The translations under genes and the position numbers were made by a program. The notes beneath the pieces were generated by a model. The model had not been told where the DNA came from. It searched no databases and worked only from the letters and a program-made list of their open reading frames with translations. 64,000 nucleotides of DNA. Source: Xenorhabdus miraniensis (GTDB lineage: Bacteria > Pseudomonadota > Gammaproteobacteria > Enterobacterales > Enterobacteriaceae). Where the stretch lies: the NCBI RefSeq assembly GCF_002632615.1, contig NZ_NITZ01000006.1, positions 62,001 through 126,000 of the forward strand. The letters run 5' to 3'. Shown here piece after piece: positions 7,828 to 17,891 of the stretch (positions are counted from its first letter, which is position 1; every line of letters begins with the position of its first letter).

Positions 7828-9483
7828 TTAATTATTTTCTCTCTCCTGCTTCAATCTCCGCCATAACGTCGTGCGGCTAATTCCCAAATATTCCGCAGCC
7901 GCCCGTCGATTACCTGAAAATCTTGCGATAATATCATGCACTGAAGAAACGCTTTCAATCAGAGGAAATGGCTCTGTCTGAACAAATTTCAGATTGCTGT
8001 TGGCAGAACGCATATCAATCTGGCGCTCTGGTGAAAGTGATAATATCAATGTTGGTGTCAAAGCTTGTTCAGGATGAGCGCTCAAATACAGTGCTATCCG
8101 TTCCATCAAATTACGCAGTTCGCGCACATTTCCCGGCCAGTCATAAGACTGCAATACTTCGTCACACGCAGCAAGTTCCCGGACTCTCGAAGATGAAACA
8201 GGTAAGTTAAGTGCAGCAAATGCCCGTTGTAAGTATTCCAGCGCCAACAAACTAATGTCTCTTCCCCTTTCCCGTAGAGCCGGTACGTTAATCCGCAATA
8301 CACTCAAACGGTAGAACAAATCTGCCCGAAAACGCTCTTCTTTTACCCATGTATCCAAATCGCAATGCGTAGCACAAATGATGCGAACATCAACAGCAAT
8401 TGGGCGATATCCCCCTACCCTGACAACAGATTTTTCTTCTAATACCCGCAATAGCCGGGTTTGCAACGGTAACGGCATTTCGCCAATTTCATCCAGAAAT
8501 AACGTCCCCCTGTGCGCAACTTCAAACAATCCGGCCCGTCCGCCACGTCGGGAACCCGTAAAAGCACCTTCTTCATAGCCAAACAATTCAGCTTCCAACA
8601 AAGATTCTGTAATCGCCCCACAGTTAACAGCCACAAATGGCCGGGGATGTTTGCCAGCCAACTGACCATAACGCAAGGTATATTCATGGTGAATAGCCTG
8701 TGCCACCAGCTCTTTTCCTGTCCCGCTTTCTCCCTGAATCAAAACCGTAGCCGCCGAACGGGAATACAGCATGATGGTATTGCGCACATGTTCTACCGCA
8801 GCAGAATTTCCCCTGATATCACTGATTGTATGACGAGTACGTAGTTTATCCTCCGTAGGATAAGGTGAAATCACAGCCTGATTCAGCTTGGCCATTTTGG
8901 CCATTTCCAACGCGTCTTGAAATGCCAGCCGGATAGAATCGGCAGAATAGACAAAAATCCCCACCAGCTCCGCTTCATAAGCAAGATCAGTAATTAATCC
9001 TGCACCAACGATGACTTTGATACCCATCGCTTTCAAAGCATTTACCTGTGCTCTGGCGTCTTCTTCCGTCACATAACTGCGTTGTTCGATATTCAGGTTG
9101 AAACTCTGCTGAAATTCTTCCAACACAGGCTGGGGATTTTGGTAAGTAATGACGCCAATCCGGGAGCTAATTTGCCGGGCGCGAGCCAATGCCTGCATAA
9201 AATCAAACCCACTGGCTTTCGCGATAATCACAGGCACAGATAAACGGCTTTTCAAATATGCGCCATTAGAACCCGCACAAATAACAGCATCACAATGTTC
9301 TGTTTCCAAGCGCTTGCGAATATGTTGCACTGCTCGTTCAAAACCCAATTGAATCGGGGTGATATCAGCCTGATGATCAAATTCCGGCGTAATATCGCGA
9401 AAAAGATCAAAAAGTCTGGAAACGGAGACGGTCCAGATCACGGGTTTACTGTTATCACGTTCACCTGCATGCACTGACGCCAT
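7828..9483 (-). CDS. prpR: propionate catabolism sigma-54-dependent activator PrpR
   Basis: The protein has 551 residues, and GGGGG lies about 7 bases before the ATG. An N-terminal PrpR sensor domain (about 1-210; [25 protein letters not shown]) binds 2-methylcitrate in the Salmonella protein. The central AAA+ domain has Walker A GESGTGKE, the sigma-54 contact loop GAFTGS and Walker [11 protein letters not shown]. The C-terminus has a Fis-type helix-turn-helix ending [16 protein letters not shown]. It is transcribed away from prpBCDE and should activate it through the upstream boxes and the -24/-12 promoter. Similarity to the remembered E. coli protein is high throughout. Confidence 0.97.
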   Translation of the reverse strand: MASVHAGERDNSKPVIWTVSVSRLFDLFRDITPEFDHQADITPIQLGFERAVQHIRKRLETEHCDAVICAGSNGAYLKSRLSVPVIIAKASGFDFMQALARARQISSRIGVITYQNPQPVLEEFQQSFNLNIEQRSYVTEEDARAQVNALKAMGIKVIVGAGLITDLAYEAELVGIFVYSADSIRLAFQDALEMAKMAKLNQAVISPYPTEDKLRTRHTISDIRGNSAAVEHVRNTIMLYSRSAATVLIQGESGTGKELVAQAIHHEYTLRYGQLAGKHPRPFVAVNCGAITESLLEAELFGYEEGAFTGSRRGGRAGLFEVAHRGTLFLDEIGEMPLPLQTRLLRVLEEKSVVRVGGYRPIAVDVRIICATHCDLDTWVKEERFRADLFYRLSVLRINVPALRERGRDISLLALEYLQRAFAALNLPVSSSRVRELAACDEVLQSYDWPGNVRELRNLMERIALYLSAHPEQALTPTLILSLSPERQIDMRSANSNLKFVQTEPFPLIESVSSVHDIIARFSGNRRAAAEYLGISRTTLWRRLKQERENN

Positions 9484-9536
9484 ATTCCCCCCATTTCTCT
9501 TTCAATGAGTGCAATCCAATCATTAATTTCACCAAA

Positions 9537-9593
9537 TGTTTCATCTATCAAGAATGAAACATATATGAAACATAAGAGATTCAAAATGAAACA
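9537..9593. promoter_or_regulatory. four ATGAAACA-type boxes, probable PrpR enhancer sites
   Basis: The octamer ATGAAACA occurs at 9554-9561, 9565-9572 and 9586-9593, and inverted (TGTTTCAT) at 9537-9544. The inverted pair 9537/9554 is separated by 9 bases. The cluster lies 130-190 bases upstream of the sigma-54 promoter, where an enhancer-binding activator should bind, and just ahead of prpR, so it may also serve autoregulation. Binding by PrpR is inferred from position. Confidence 0.5.
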
Positions 9594-9724
9594 AGTATAT
9601 ATTATAACCAATGGAAAACCAGTCACCATACCATTAAACAGGAACCATATACTCATTTGATTAAGAACAAGAAATAATACATCAATCATATTGCCTACTG
9701 ATTTTTTCTCTTAATTTCTAATTG

Positions 9725-9740
9725 TTGGCATCAACCTTGC
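9725..9740 (+). promoter_or_regulatory. sigma-54 (-24/-12) promoter of prpBCDE
   Basis: TTGGCA and TTGC are arranged with GG and GC separated by exactly 10 bases (GG at 9727-9728, GC at 9739-9740), the invariant RpoN spacing. The prpB start lies 55 bases downstream of the -12 element. Confidence 0.8.
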
Positions 9741-9794
9741 TTTAATAACAAAACAACACAAATTGGTTTCATTTTAGTAACAGTGGAGTTATGT

Positions 9795-10679
9795 ATGGCA
9801 TTTTCCTCTGCCGGTTTGGCTTTTCGTCAAGCAATAGAAGCCGAATCTCCGTTACAAGTGGTCGGAACCATCAATGCAAACCACGCATTACTTGCGAAAA
9901 GAGCAGGTTACAAGGCCATTTATCTTTCAGGTGGTGGTGTTTCAGCAGGCTCATTGGGGCTGCCGGATTTGGGCATTTCCACGCTGGATGATGTATTAAC
10001 TGATATCCGCCGCATTACCGATGTCTGTGATTTACCGCTGCTCGTGGATGCAGATATCGGATTCGGTTCTTCTGCATTTAATGTCGCCCGCTCTGTTCGT
10101 TCTATTATTAAAGCAGGTGCTGCGGGAATTCATATTGAAGATCAGGTTGGTGCTAAACGTTGTGGTCATCGCCCAAATAAGGAAATTGTTTCTAAAGAGG
10201 AGATGGTAGACCGCATCAAGGCTGCCGTTGATGCCCGTACCGATGCGGATTTCGTCATTATGGCCCGCACCGATGCACTCGCAGTGGAAGGGCTGGATGC
10301 CGCCCTCGAAAGAGCGGCGGCTTATATTGAAGCAGGCGCGGATATGCTGTTCCCTGAAGCTATCACAGAACTGCCTATGTATAAGGAATTTTCATCCAGA
10401 ACTCAGGTTCCCATTTTGGCGAATATTACCGAGTTCGGTGCAACGCCACTCTTTACCGTCGAAGAATTGAGAAGTGTCGGTGTCGCCATTGCCCTCTACC
10501 CACTCTCTGCATTCCGGGCGATGAATAAGGCGGCTGAGCAGGTCTATACCTCTTTGCGTCGCGATGGCACACAAAAGAACGTCATCGATATGATGCAAAC
10601 CCGTAATGAACTTTATGAAAGCATCAACTACTACGCTTTTGAACGAAAACTGGACGCCCTGTTTTCTCAGAAAAAATAG
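9795..10679 (+). CDS. prpB: 2-methylisocitrate lyase
   Basis: Started at the ATG at 9795 (GGAG six bases upstream; an in-frame GTG at 9783 lacks a site) the enzyme has 294 residues. It splits 2-methylisocitrate into pyruvate and succinate, the last step of the methylcitrate cycle. The isocitrate-lyase superfamily signature KRCGH is at residues 121-125 with catalytic Cys123; VDADIGFG near residue 85 supplies metal ligands. Sequence is close to the E. coli enzyme along its whole length. First gene of the prpBCDE operon, 14 bases before prpC. Confidence 0.97.
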   Translation: MAFSSAGLAFRQAIEAESPLQVVGTINANHALLAKRAGYKAIYLSGGGVSAGSLGLPDLGISTLDDVLTDIRRITDVCDLPLLVDADIGFGSSAFNVARSVRSIIKAGAAGIHIEDQVGAKRCGHRPNKEIVSKEEMVDRIKAAVDARTDADFVIMARTDALAVEGLDAALERAAAYIEAGADMLFPEAITELPMYKEFSSRTQVPILANITEFGATPLFTVEELRSVGVAIALYPLSAFRAMNKAAEQVYTSLRRDGTQKNVIDMMQTRNELYESINYYAFERKLDALFSQKK

Positions 10680-10693
10680 CAAAGGTGATACTC

Positions 10694-11869
10694 ATGAATC
10701 AACAGAATACAACAGCGGGATCTCCTGAAACAACGCCATTAAAACCGAAAAAATCCGTTGCCCTCTCCGGCATTACAGCAGGCAATACAGCGCTTTGCAC
10801 AGTAGGGAAAAACGGTAGCGATTTACATTACCGTGGTTATGATATTCTCGATTTGGCTGCCCATTGTGAGTTTGAAGAAATAGCCTATCTGCTCATCCAC
10901 GATAAACTCCCTTCCCGCGCAGAATTAGCCTCCTATAAAGCCAAATTAAAAGCACTGCGTGGCCTGCCCAGTAGCGTTAAAGCTGCATTGGAAGCCTTGC
11001 CGGCGGTAGCGCACCCGATGGATGTGATGCGTACGGGGGTCTCTGTTCTGGGTTGTACCCTGCCGGAAAAAGAAGATCATAACGTTACAGGCGCCCGTGA
11101 TATCGCGGATCGCTTGCTGGCATCGCTCAGTTCGATACTACTTTATTGGTATCACTACAGCCACAATGGACGCCGCATTGAAGTTGAAACCAATGATGAT
11201 TCGATTGGCGGGCATTTTCTCCATCTCCTGCATGGTCAAAAACCGCGTGCGTCATGGGAAAAGGCAATGCACACCTCTTTAATCTTGTATGCCGAGCATG
11301 AATTTAATGCTTCCACCTTTACCAGCCGTGTGATTGCCGGGACAGGATCAGATACTTACTCTGCCATTATCGGGGGCATTGGTGCCCTGCGCGGGCCAAA
11401 GCATGGTGGAGCCAATGAGGTTTCATTTGATATCCAGCAACGTTATGACACGCCAGATCAGGCTGAGGCCGATATTCTTACCCGTCTGGAGAGAAAAGAG
11501 GTCATCATCGGTTTTGGTCATCCGGTTTACACCGTTTCCGATCCTCGCCATAAGGTGATTAAAGAGATTTCCCTGAAGCTTTCTCAAGAAGCAGGTACAA
11601 CTCAGATGTATGACATTGCAGACCGAATCGAGTCTGTCATGTGGGATAACAAAAAAATGTTCCCGAATCTCGATTGGTTTTCTGCGGTGTCCTATCACAT
11701 GATGGGGGTTCCTACAGCCATGTTTACCCCACTGTTTGTCATTGCCCGTACTTCCGGTTGGGCCGCACACATTATTGAACAACGCATTGATAACAAAATT
11801 ATTCGTCCTTCGGCTAACTATACCGGCCCTGAAAATTTGACATTTATACCGATTGATCAACGTAAATAG
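10694..11869 (+). CDS. prpC: 2-methylcitrate synthase
   Basis: Started at the ATG at 10694, preceded by AAAGGTGA, the enzyme has 391 residues. It condenses propionyl-CoA with oxaloacetate to 2-methylcitrate. Citrate-synthase fold motifs are present: GPKHGGANE with active-site His237, GFGHPVY with His276 and the RP.A.Y.G end. The N-terminus is about 10 residues longer than usual and Thr/Pro-rich. It sits between prpB and prpD in the conserved operon order. Confidence 0.96.
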   Translation: MNQQNTTAGSPETTPLKPKKSVALSGITAGNTALCTVGKNGSDLHYRGYDILDLAAHCEFEEIAYLLIHDKLPSRAELASYKAKLKALRGLPSSVKAALEALPAVAHPMDVMRTGVSVLGCTLPEKEDHNVTGARDIADRLLASLSSILLYWYHYSHNGRRIEVETNDDSIGGHFLHLLHGQKPRASWEKAMHTSLILYAEHEFNASTFTSRVIAGTGSDTYSAIIGGIGALRGPKHGGANEVSFDIQQRYDTPDQAEADILTRLERKEVIIGFGHPVYTVSDPRHKVIKEISLKLSQEAGTTQMYDIADRIESVMWDNKKMFPNLDWFSAVSYHMMGVPTAMFTPLFVIARTSGWAAHIIEQRIDNKIIRPSANYTGPENLTFIPIDQRK

Positions 11870-11902
11870 CTTAATTTACAAATAATGACTTAAGGATTAA
11901 TT

Positions 11903-13354
11903 ATGTCTACCTCTGTTGTTAACAACCGCCCTGATTACGATCAGGTGATTGTGGATATTGTGGATTATGTCATGGATTACGTCATCACATCCCAGATGGC
12001 TTACGCCACAGCCCATCATTGCCTTATAGATACCTTGGGCTGCGGATTGGAAGCGCTGGAATATCCCGCCTGTACAAAACTATTGGGGCCTATTGTGCCG
12101 GGAACGATTGTGCCGGATGGTGCCCGCGTACCGGGAACTCAATTTCAGCTCGATCCTGTTCAGGCTGCATTCAACATTGGTGCAATGATTCGCTGGCTGG
12201 ATTTTAATGACACCTGGCTGGCGGCTGAGTGGGGACATCCTTCTGATAATCTTGGCGGCATCCTTGCCACTGCCGACTGGTTATCCAGAAATGCGGTTGC
12301 CCGAGGGGAAAAGCCACTCACTATGTGGGATGTGCTGACAGCCATGATTAAGGCACATGAAATTCAAGGCTGTCTGGCATTGGAAAATGCTTTCAATAAA
12401 GTCGGGCTGGATCACGTGGTTCTGGTAAAAATCGCCTCCACGGCAGTAGTCGCCCAAATGCTGGGTTTGACACGTGAGGAAATCTTAAATGCAGTTTCAT
12501 TGGCTTGGGTTGACGGACAATCCCTGAGAACCTACCGCCATGCCCCCAATACCGGCTCCCGTAAATCCTGGGCGGCGGGAGATGCCACTTCCCGCGCGGT
12601 GCGTCTGGCGCTGATGGCGCAAAAGGGCGAAATGGGATACCCCTCTGTATTAACGGCAAAAACATGGGGATTTTATGATGTGTTGTTTAATGGTCAGCCA
12701 TTCAAATTCCAGCGCCCCTATGGCTCTTATGTGATGGAAAATGTGCTGTTTAAAATCTCTTTCCCCGCAGAATTCCATTCACAAACCGCCGTAGAAGCAG
12801 CAATGAGTCTGCATCAACAACTGAAAGAACAGGGTAAATGTGTCGAAGACATCGCCAAAATCACTATCCGCACTCATGAAGCCTGTATTAGAATCATCGA
12901 TAAACAAGGCCCATTGAACAATCCGGCAGACAGAGACCACTGCATTCAATATATGGTTGCCATCCCACTGATTTTTGGCCGCCTGACAGCAGCGGATTAT
13001 GAGGATGATGTCGCCGTTGATCCTCGCATTGATGCCTTACGGGATAAAATAGTCTGCGTCGAAGATCCTGATTTTACCCGTGATTATCATGATCCAGAAA
13101 AACGCTCTATTGCCAATGCGTTGACTCTGGTATTTAACGATGGTATTCAGCTTGAGGAAGTGAAGGTCGAATTCCCGATTGGGCATGCTCGCCGGCGAAA
13201 AGATGGCATCCCGCTGTTAGAAGAAAAATTTAAAACCAATCTGGCGCGTCAATTCCCGAAAGAGCAACAACAAAAAATTCTGGCGGTATCTCTTGATGTC
13301 ATGTCATTAAAAGATATCCCTGTGAACGAATACCTCGATTTGTACGTTATATAA
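11903..13354 (+). CDS. prpD: 2-methylcitrate dehydratase PrpD
   Basis: The protein has 483 residues, the normal length of the MmgE/PrpD family. It dehydrates 2-methylcitrate to 2-methylaconitate without an iron-sulfur cluster. Visible landmarks are the opening [58 protein letters not shown] and the lyase motif [18 protein letters not shown]. It follows prpC by 33 bases with AAGGATTAATT before the ATG. Since PrpD makes the cis-aconitate directly, no acnD/prpF pair is needed, and none is present. Confidence 0.96.
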   Translation: MSTSVVNNRPDYDQVIVDIVDYVMDYVITSQMAYATAHHCLIDTLGCGLEALEYPACTKLLGPIVPGTIVPDGARVPGTQFQLDPVQAAFNIGAMIRWLDFNDTWLAAEWGHPSDNLGGILATADWLSRNAVARGEKPLTMWDVLTAMIKAHEIQGCLALENAFNKVGLDHVVLVKIASTAVVAQMLGLTREEILNAVSLAWVDGQSLRTYRHAPNTGSRKSWAAGDATSRAVRLALMAQKGEMGYPSVLTAKTWGFYDVLFNGQPFKFQRPYGSYVMENVLFKISFPAEFHSQTAVEAAMSLHQQLKEQGKCVEDIAKITIRTHEACIRIIDKQGPLNNPADRDHCIQYMVAIPLIFGRLTAADYEDDVAVDPRIDALRDKIVCVEDPDFTRDYHDPEKRSIANALTLVFNDGIQLEEVKVEFPIGHARRRKDGIPLLEEKFKTNLARQFPKEQQQKILAVSLDVMSLKDIPVNEYLDLYVI

Positions 13355-13363
13355 TCTATATAT

Positions 13364-13456
13364 TACCCAATAGATTTCAAGATGCGTAACAACTAAAAAC
13401 AGCAGCTTGAAAGATGAAGGATATGGTCATTGGCGGTTCTGGCTCCAGGAACCGCC
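13364..13456 (+). repeat. enterobacterial palindromic-type intergenic element and hairpin between prpD and prpE
   Basis: TACCCAATAGATTTCAAGATG at 13364 belongs to a short dispersed repeat common in Yersinia, Serratia and Photorhabdus intergenic DNA; a second copy begins at 15541. It is followed by an 8-bp hairpin, GGCGGTTC at 13432-13439 with GAACCGCC at 13449-13456, about 30 bases before prpE. The hairpin may reduce prpE expression relative to prpBCD or protect the upstream message. The effect is inferred. Confidence 0.5.
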
Positions 13457-13484
13457 TCTCATCTGCATAACGCGAGGAGAGATT

Positions 13485-15371
13485 ATGTCATTCCAAGACT
13501 TCTATCAACATTCGATTGATGATCCCAATGCCTTTTGGGCTGAACAAGCCAAACGAATACATTGGCAACAGCCTTTTGAGCAAGCCCTCGATCACAGTCA
13601 TCCTCCCTTTGCCCGTTGGTTCTGCGGGGGTAAAACTAATCTTTGCTATAACGCATTGGATCGCTGGCTGGAAAGCCAACCCGATGCTAAGGCGCTGATT
13701 GCCATTTCAACCGAGACTGGCAGTGAGCGCGTTTTCACCTATCAAGAGTTACATCAGGAAGTGAACCGAGCTGCCGCCATCATGCTGTCACTCGGTGTAA
13801 AAAAAGGCGATCGCGTCGTTGTTTATATGCCAATGGTGGCCGAAGCCCTATTTATTTTGCTGGCCTGCGCGCGCATTGGGGCGATTCATTCAGTGGTATT
13901 TGGCGGCTTTGCTTCCCATAGTCTCGCCACCCGGTTGGATAACGCTGAGCCCATTCTGGTTGTCTCTGCGGATGCCGGTTCACGCGGAGGTAAAATTATC
14001 CCTTACAAACCGTTACTGGACGAAGCGATTGAACTGGCTAATCACACACCACGTCACGTTCTGATGATAAATCGTGGTCTGGCTGATATAAATTGGGTGG
14101 AAGATAGAGATGTCGATTTCGCCACATTGCGGCAAGAACATCTGACGGCAAACATTCCCGTTACATGGCTTGAATCCAATGAAACATCTTGTGTGCTCTA
14201 TACCTCAGGCACAACCGGTACTCCCAAAGGTGTACAGAGAGATGTTGGCGGTTATGCCGTGGCACTGGCGACATCAATGGATGTTATTTTTGGCGGTAAG
14301 GCCGGGGGCGTTTTCTTTTGTACATCTGATATCGGCTGGGTTGTCGGGCATTCCTATATTATCTACGCGCCTCTGATCGCGGGCATGGCAACTATCATGT
14401 ATGAAGGGCTACCAATACGCCCGGATGCCAGTATTTGGTGGCAAATTGTCGAAAAATACCAAGTTACCAGAATGTTTTCTGCCCCAACTGCAATTCGCGT
14501 CCTTAAAAAATATCCTACGGATTACATTGCTAAATATGATATTTCATCACTGAAAACACTCTATTTGGCAGGGGAACCTCTGGATGAACATACTGCCCGC
14601 TGGATTACCGAAACCATTAATGTACCTGTGATCGATAATTACTGGCAAACCGAAACTGGCTGGCCGATTATGGCAATCGCACGAAGTTTGGACGACCGAC
14701 CAAGCCGTTTTGGCAGTACAGGGTTCCCTATGTATGGTTTCAACGTCAAGCTGATCAACGAACTGACCGGTCAGGAGTGTGGCGCTAACGAAAAGGGAAT
14801 GCTGGTTATCAAAGGCCCTCTTCCCCCCGGTTGTATCCAGACCATCTATAGAGATGATGCCCGTTTTATCAATACCTACTGGAAACATTTTGACCAACAA
14901 GTCTACTCAACATTTGACTGGGGGATTCGTGACAGCGACGGTTACTATTTTATTCTGGGGCGTTCTGATGATGTCATTAATGTTTCAGGTCATCGTCTGG
15001 GAACACGAGAAATTGAAGAGTGCGTCGCCAGCCATGAAGACGTGGCAGAAGTTGCGGTGATTGGCATCAAAGATGAAGTAAAAGGACAAACAGCGGTTGC
15101 TTTTGCTGTTCTCAAGGAAGGACGGGAAATTCAGAATGCAGACCATTTTGCTGTGTTGGAAAAAGCACTTATGGCATTGGTGGATAAAAAAATCGGCAGT
15201 GTCGGCCGCCCGGCACGTGTCTATTTTGTGACTCAATTACCAAAAACTCGTTCAGGGAAAATGCTTCGCCGAACGATGCAGGCTATTTGTGAAGGACGTG
15301 AACCAAGTGATATTGCCTTGGTTGAGAACCCTGCTTCGCTGGATGTCATTCGAGACGCGGTTTTCCATTAA
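13485..15371 (+). CDS. prpE: propionate--CoA ligase
   Basis: Started at the ATG at 13485 (GAGGAGA upstream) the enzyme has 628 residues, matching enterobacterial PrpE; the longer frame to 13407 overlaps the hairpin and has no site. It activates propionate to propionyl-CoA through an acyl-adenylate. Motifs: the AMP-binding loop YTSGTTGTPKGVQRD, the A5 motif NYWQTETGWP, A8 hinge GRSDDVINVSGHRLGTREIEE and the catalytic lysine in PKTRSGKMLRR. Last gene of the prp operon. Confidence 0.96.
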   Translation: MSFQDFYQHSIDDPNAFWAEQAKRIHWQQPFEQALDHSHPPFARWFCGGKTNLCYNALDRWLESQPDAKALIAISTETGSERVFTYQELHQEVNRAAAIMLSLGVKKGDRVVVYMPMVAEALFILLACARIGAIHSVVFGGFASHSLATRLDNAEPILVVSADAGSRGGKIIPYKPLLDEAIELANHTPRHVLMINRGLADINWVEDRDVDFATLRQEHLTANIPVTWLESNETSCVLYTSGTTGTPKGVQRDVGGYAVALATSMDVIFGGKAGGVFFCTSDIGWVVGHSYIIYAPLIAGMATIMYEGLPIRPDASIWWQIVEKYQVTRMFSAPTAIRVLKKYPTDYIAKYDISSLKTLYLAGEPLDEHTARWITETINVPVIDNYWQTETGWPIMAIARSLDDRPSRFGSTGFPMYGFNVKLINELTGQECGANEKGMLVIKGPLPPGCIQTIYRDDARFINTYWKHFDQQVYSTFDWGIRDSDGYYFILGRSDDVINVSGHRLGTREIEECVASHEDVAEVAVIGIKDEVKGQTAVAFAVLKEGREIQNADHFAVLEKALMALVDKKIGSVGRPARVYFVTQLPKTRSGKMLRRTMQAICEGREPSDIALVENPASLDVIRDAVFH

Positions 15372-15762
15372 AAAACCAGATGGAGGATATGCTCAATGAC
15401 AACGACTAATATTTGGTATGGCCTGGGCTGATGGACAGATCATCCATGCGACATCGGCCATACCAAGTATTCTGACCGCTAATAATTTCCTTACCCGATA
15501 AAACCATTCCCCTCATATTTGTAAATATGATGCAGCGCTATACCCAGTGGATTTCAAGATGTCGCGCGATGGCAAAATGTCCCTTTTGTTTAGCTCATAT
15601 TTAATGATGCAGGGTTAAGATACATCTGTACTACATTATTTCCCAGCTACTTTTACCCATTCCCGCTCCGTCCCTATACGGAGCTTTTTTTTATTCATTC
15701 ATTGGGTACAGGCCCGAAAAATACCCTATGGGATTATTTTCGGATTTATAAGACAATGTGAG
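15372..15762. other. intergenic region with long inverted repeat and lone terminator
   Basis: After prpE a strong ribosome site (TGGAGG) and ATG at 15396 begin a 12-codon frame that stops at once; it could be a leader peptide or a stub of a lost fifth gene. It overlaps an 11-bp inverted repeat, TTGGTATGGCC at 15413-15423 and GGCCATACCAA at 15456-15466, with a smaller ATGGA/TCCAT hairpin inside. A second TACCC-type repeat begins at 15541. A strong terminator follows at 15665. No complete gene is seen. Confidence 0.5.
15665..15692 (+). terminator. strong intrinsic terminator
   Basis: A 7-bp stem GCTCCGT / ACGGAGC with a 6-base loop and an 8-T tail. It is 290 bases past prpE with no frame in between, so it may end the prp message or an unannotated small RNA starting near 15600. 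Confidence 0.8.
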
Positions 15763-16392
15763 TTAATGCGTTATTTCAGGTTCTTTTATAGCAGCCTCTA
15801 CCCACTCTACCATCACAGGATGTTTCAGTATGCGATCAATCCACTGCTGACTAATAACGGAAAATTTCAACCCATAAGTTCGGGCGCGTAAAGCCACTGG
15901 CGCATAAAACGCATCAACAGCAGTAAATTTATCCCCCGCCAGCCATTCACCGCCAAATTTAGCCACCCCTTCTGACCAGAGAGCATCAATTCGATCAATA
16001 TCACATTGCAATTCAGGCGTGATTTCAGGCAACTCAGTTCGAACGGAACAATTCATTGAGCAAATTTGGCGTAATGTAGCAAATCCAGAGTGCATTTCTG
16101 CCGCAGCACTTCTCGCCCATGCCCTGGCTATTTTATCTGATGGCCAGACCCGAACGTGCTCCTCTGCAATATATTCCGCAATTGCTAACGAATCCCAAAC
16201 CGTAATATTTTCATCAATCAGGCAAGGAACCAACCCTGTTGGTGAGAATGCCTTGAATTTTTCATGGCTGCTTTTACCATCTTCAAAATAACTAATCCGC
16301 TCATTAAAAGGAATATCCAACGCTTTGAGCAAAATCCACGGACGCAGTGACCAAGAAGAATAATTTTTATTGGCTATCCACAATGTATACAT
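15763..16392 (-). CDS. glutathione S-transferase family protein
   Basis: Started at the ATG at 16392 (GAGAGA upstream) the protein has 209 residues. The thioredoxin-like N-terminal domain shows NYSSWSLRPWILLKAL with the catalytic serine of Zeta/YfcF-type GSTs, the cis-proline GLVPCL and the glutathione-contact WDSLAIAEYI. The C-terminal helical domain has the DAFYAPVA motif. Substrate unknown; members act in detoxification or as maleylacetoacetate-type isomerases. The frame is open upstream into the adjacent IS1 remnant, so the native promoter may have been displaced. Confidence 0.85.
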   Translation of the reverse strand: MYTLWIANKNYSSWSLRPWILLKALDIPFNERISYFEDGKSSHEKFKAFSPTGLVPCLIDENITVWDSLAIAEYIAEEHVRVWPSDKIARAWARSAAAEMHSGFATLRQICSMNCSVRTELPEITPELQCDIDRIDALWSEGVAKFGGEWLAGDKFTAVDAFYAPVALRARTYGLKFSVISQQWIDRILKHPVMVEWVEAAIKEPEITH

Positions 16393-16450
16393 CGTCTCTC
16401 TCGCTTTGGTAGTAAAATGATGTGACTGTACAAAAAACATCACCATGCTG

Positions 16451-16911
16451 GGTCGTGACTCCAAAGCGTTATAGTGATGTTTTTCAATATATGTTCCAAT
16501 GAGTTTTTCGTGAAACCATTGTTCATCCAGCTCACAAATGAGGGTGACATCATCATAAACAGCCTGCCTTGATGTTACCTGTTTTGGCGACAGTTTTTTA
16601 AAGTACGCATGACCGTATTGATACCGATACTTAAAACACGTCCCGTGTCTCTCACACCGGAGCCATTCATCGCCATATCGACAATTTTTTCTTTCATACC
16701 CGGCTTATGACCATTGTAACGATAGTTGAGTTGGAAGGTTTTTTGGCAATCCTTGCAATAATAACGAGGAAATCCGGCTTTACCTGCTCCGTGTTTGCGT
16801 ACCGGTTCGGTTTGGTTACAATACCGGCAAACCACTTCTATCATCACCGTCATTTTGAGATCCCTTTAAAAAATCATAAGAACACCATGTTAACGCTTTG
16901 GAGTCATAACC
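16451..16911 (-). mobile_element. internally deleted IS1-family element
   Basis: Terminal inverted repeats GGTCGTGACTCCAAAGCGTT at 16451 and its partner ending at 16911 (GGTTATGACTCCAAAGCGTT on the minus strand) differ at two positions. The element is 461 bp against about 768 bp for complete IS1. insA is intact; of insB only the start (ending CELDEQW) and the last residues (HEKLIGTYIEKHHYNAL) remain, joined in frame, so about 100 codons carrying the DDE residues were deleted. No target duplication is obvious. It cannot transpose alone. Confidence 0.75.
16575..16853 (-). CDS. IS1 InsA-like protein
   Basis: The protein has 92 residues, the standard InsA length. The zinc-ribbon cysteines (CRYCNQ, YYCKDCQKTFQL) and the helix-turn-helix region (IVDMAMNGSGVRDTGRVLSIGINTV) match IS1 InsA. 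It normally represses transposition and binds the ends; the transposase function requires frameshifting into insB, most of which is deleted here. Confidence 0.85.
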   Translation of the reverse strand: MTVMIEVVCRYCNQTEPVRKHGAGKAGFPRYYCKDCQKTFQLNYRYNGHKPGMKEKIVDMAMNGSGVRDTGRVLSIGINTVMRTLKNCRQNR

Positions 16912-17023
16912 TAATCATTTAATGGTCTTGAAGTGACTACACTTCACTTTATAGTATACAGATAAATTTCACTCCAAAAAAACGGGCGATTTATTTCTCA
17001 ACCACTATTTATGGAAGGGACCA

Positions 17024-17731
17024 ATGAATACCATGTCTGTTAATACCATGTCTGTTAATACCATGTCTGTTAATACTATGTCTGTTAAGAGTCTTCCACA
17101 GTGTCTTTCGTTTACGAAAGTCGATGTCAAGACTGCTCCTGCCAACATTCATTCGAGCCAACTTGACAGCGGCGACGTTAACTACGGTACCGGTTTAGTC
17201 AAAAATGGTTACGGGCAACTTCAGGAGCAAACCCATTGGTGTTGGGTTGCCTGCGCGGCAAGTGTTGGAAGCTATTATATGGGAGAAGCATTTGCACTTC
17301 GCCAAGAAGCGATTTACGAAATGGCAAAGGATCTTCCCTTGAACACTTGCAATGATCCCCCTCGTTCTTATCCAGAATCAGACGAGCGTTGCAACGGTAC
17401 CGGGTGGCCCTCCAAGGCACTGAGTGTTATCAATATTTTTTCCAAAGAAATTTCAGGACAAGCGTCTAACATCGATATGTCAGTAGAGTTGATTGACGGT
17501 AGACCAATAGTGTTTGGCGTTAGATTCTCATATGGTCACCAGGTAGACGGAGCGTATGGTCATGCTATCGTGCTCTCTGATGGATTCAACACTGGAGAAA
17601 AACATTATTGGCAGCTTTTCGACCCTATGTATGGCGTCCAGGTTGTGAACCTCAGTGATTTTCCAGCAGGTTACCGAGGAGATCCCTTGGCATACTGGTG
17701 GTTCACTGACTACACCAAGAAACCACTCTAA
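17024..17731 (+). CDS. papain-like (C39-type) cysteine peptidase with repeated N-terminus
   Basis: The protein has 235 residues, with GGAAGGG before the ATG. The first 22 residues are four tandem copies of NTMSV, from a perfect or near-perfect 15-bp repeat that offers five in-frame ATGs. The catalytic Cys73 lies in QTHWCWVACAASVGSYY, His180 in AYGHAIVLSDG and Asp200 in WQLFDPMYG, the order expected of papain-like C39_2 peptidases. There is no signal peptide. It is followed by 17892-18449 in the same direction, 160 bases on. Self-processing, effector or bacteriocin-processing roles are all possible; the motifs support only peptidase activity. Confidence 0.68.
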   Translation: MNTMSVNTMSVNTMSVNTMSVKSLPQCLSFTKVDVKTAPANIHSSQLDSGDVNYGTGLVKNGYGQLQEQTHWCWVACAASVGSYYMGEAFALRQEAIYEMAKDLPLNTCNDPPRSYPESDERCNGTGWPSKALSVINIFSKEISGQASNIDMSVELIDGRPIVFGVRFSYGHQVDGAYGHAIVLSDGFNTGEKHYWQLFDPMYGVQVVNLSDFPAGYRGDPLAYWWFTDYTKKPL

Positions 17732-17891
17732 AAAGGGCGTATACATTCTGATTTGGAGTACAAAGCGGACTTCAACTACATATTCTAGCAGCAATCAGGG
17801 TCTGACCTTGACAAGGATGGACTTGTCGTCAGCGATGAATGTGGCTGTAGTCTCTAATACGTGAACTATTCCAAAATAATCGAGGAGTAAT

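Noticed and set aside
12393..12665. Minus-strand frame inside prpD
   Set aside because: Shadow of prpD; Pro/Arg-rich composition typical of antisense frames.
13407..13484. N-terminal extension of prpE
   Set aside because: Lies over a palindromic repeat and hairpin; the ATG at 13485 has the ribosome site and matches the family start.
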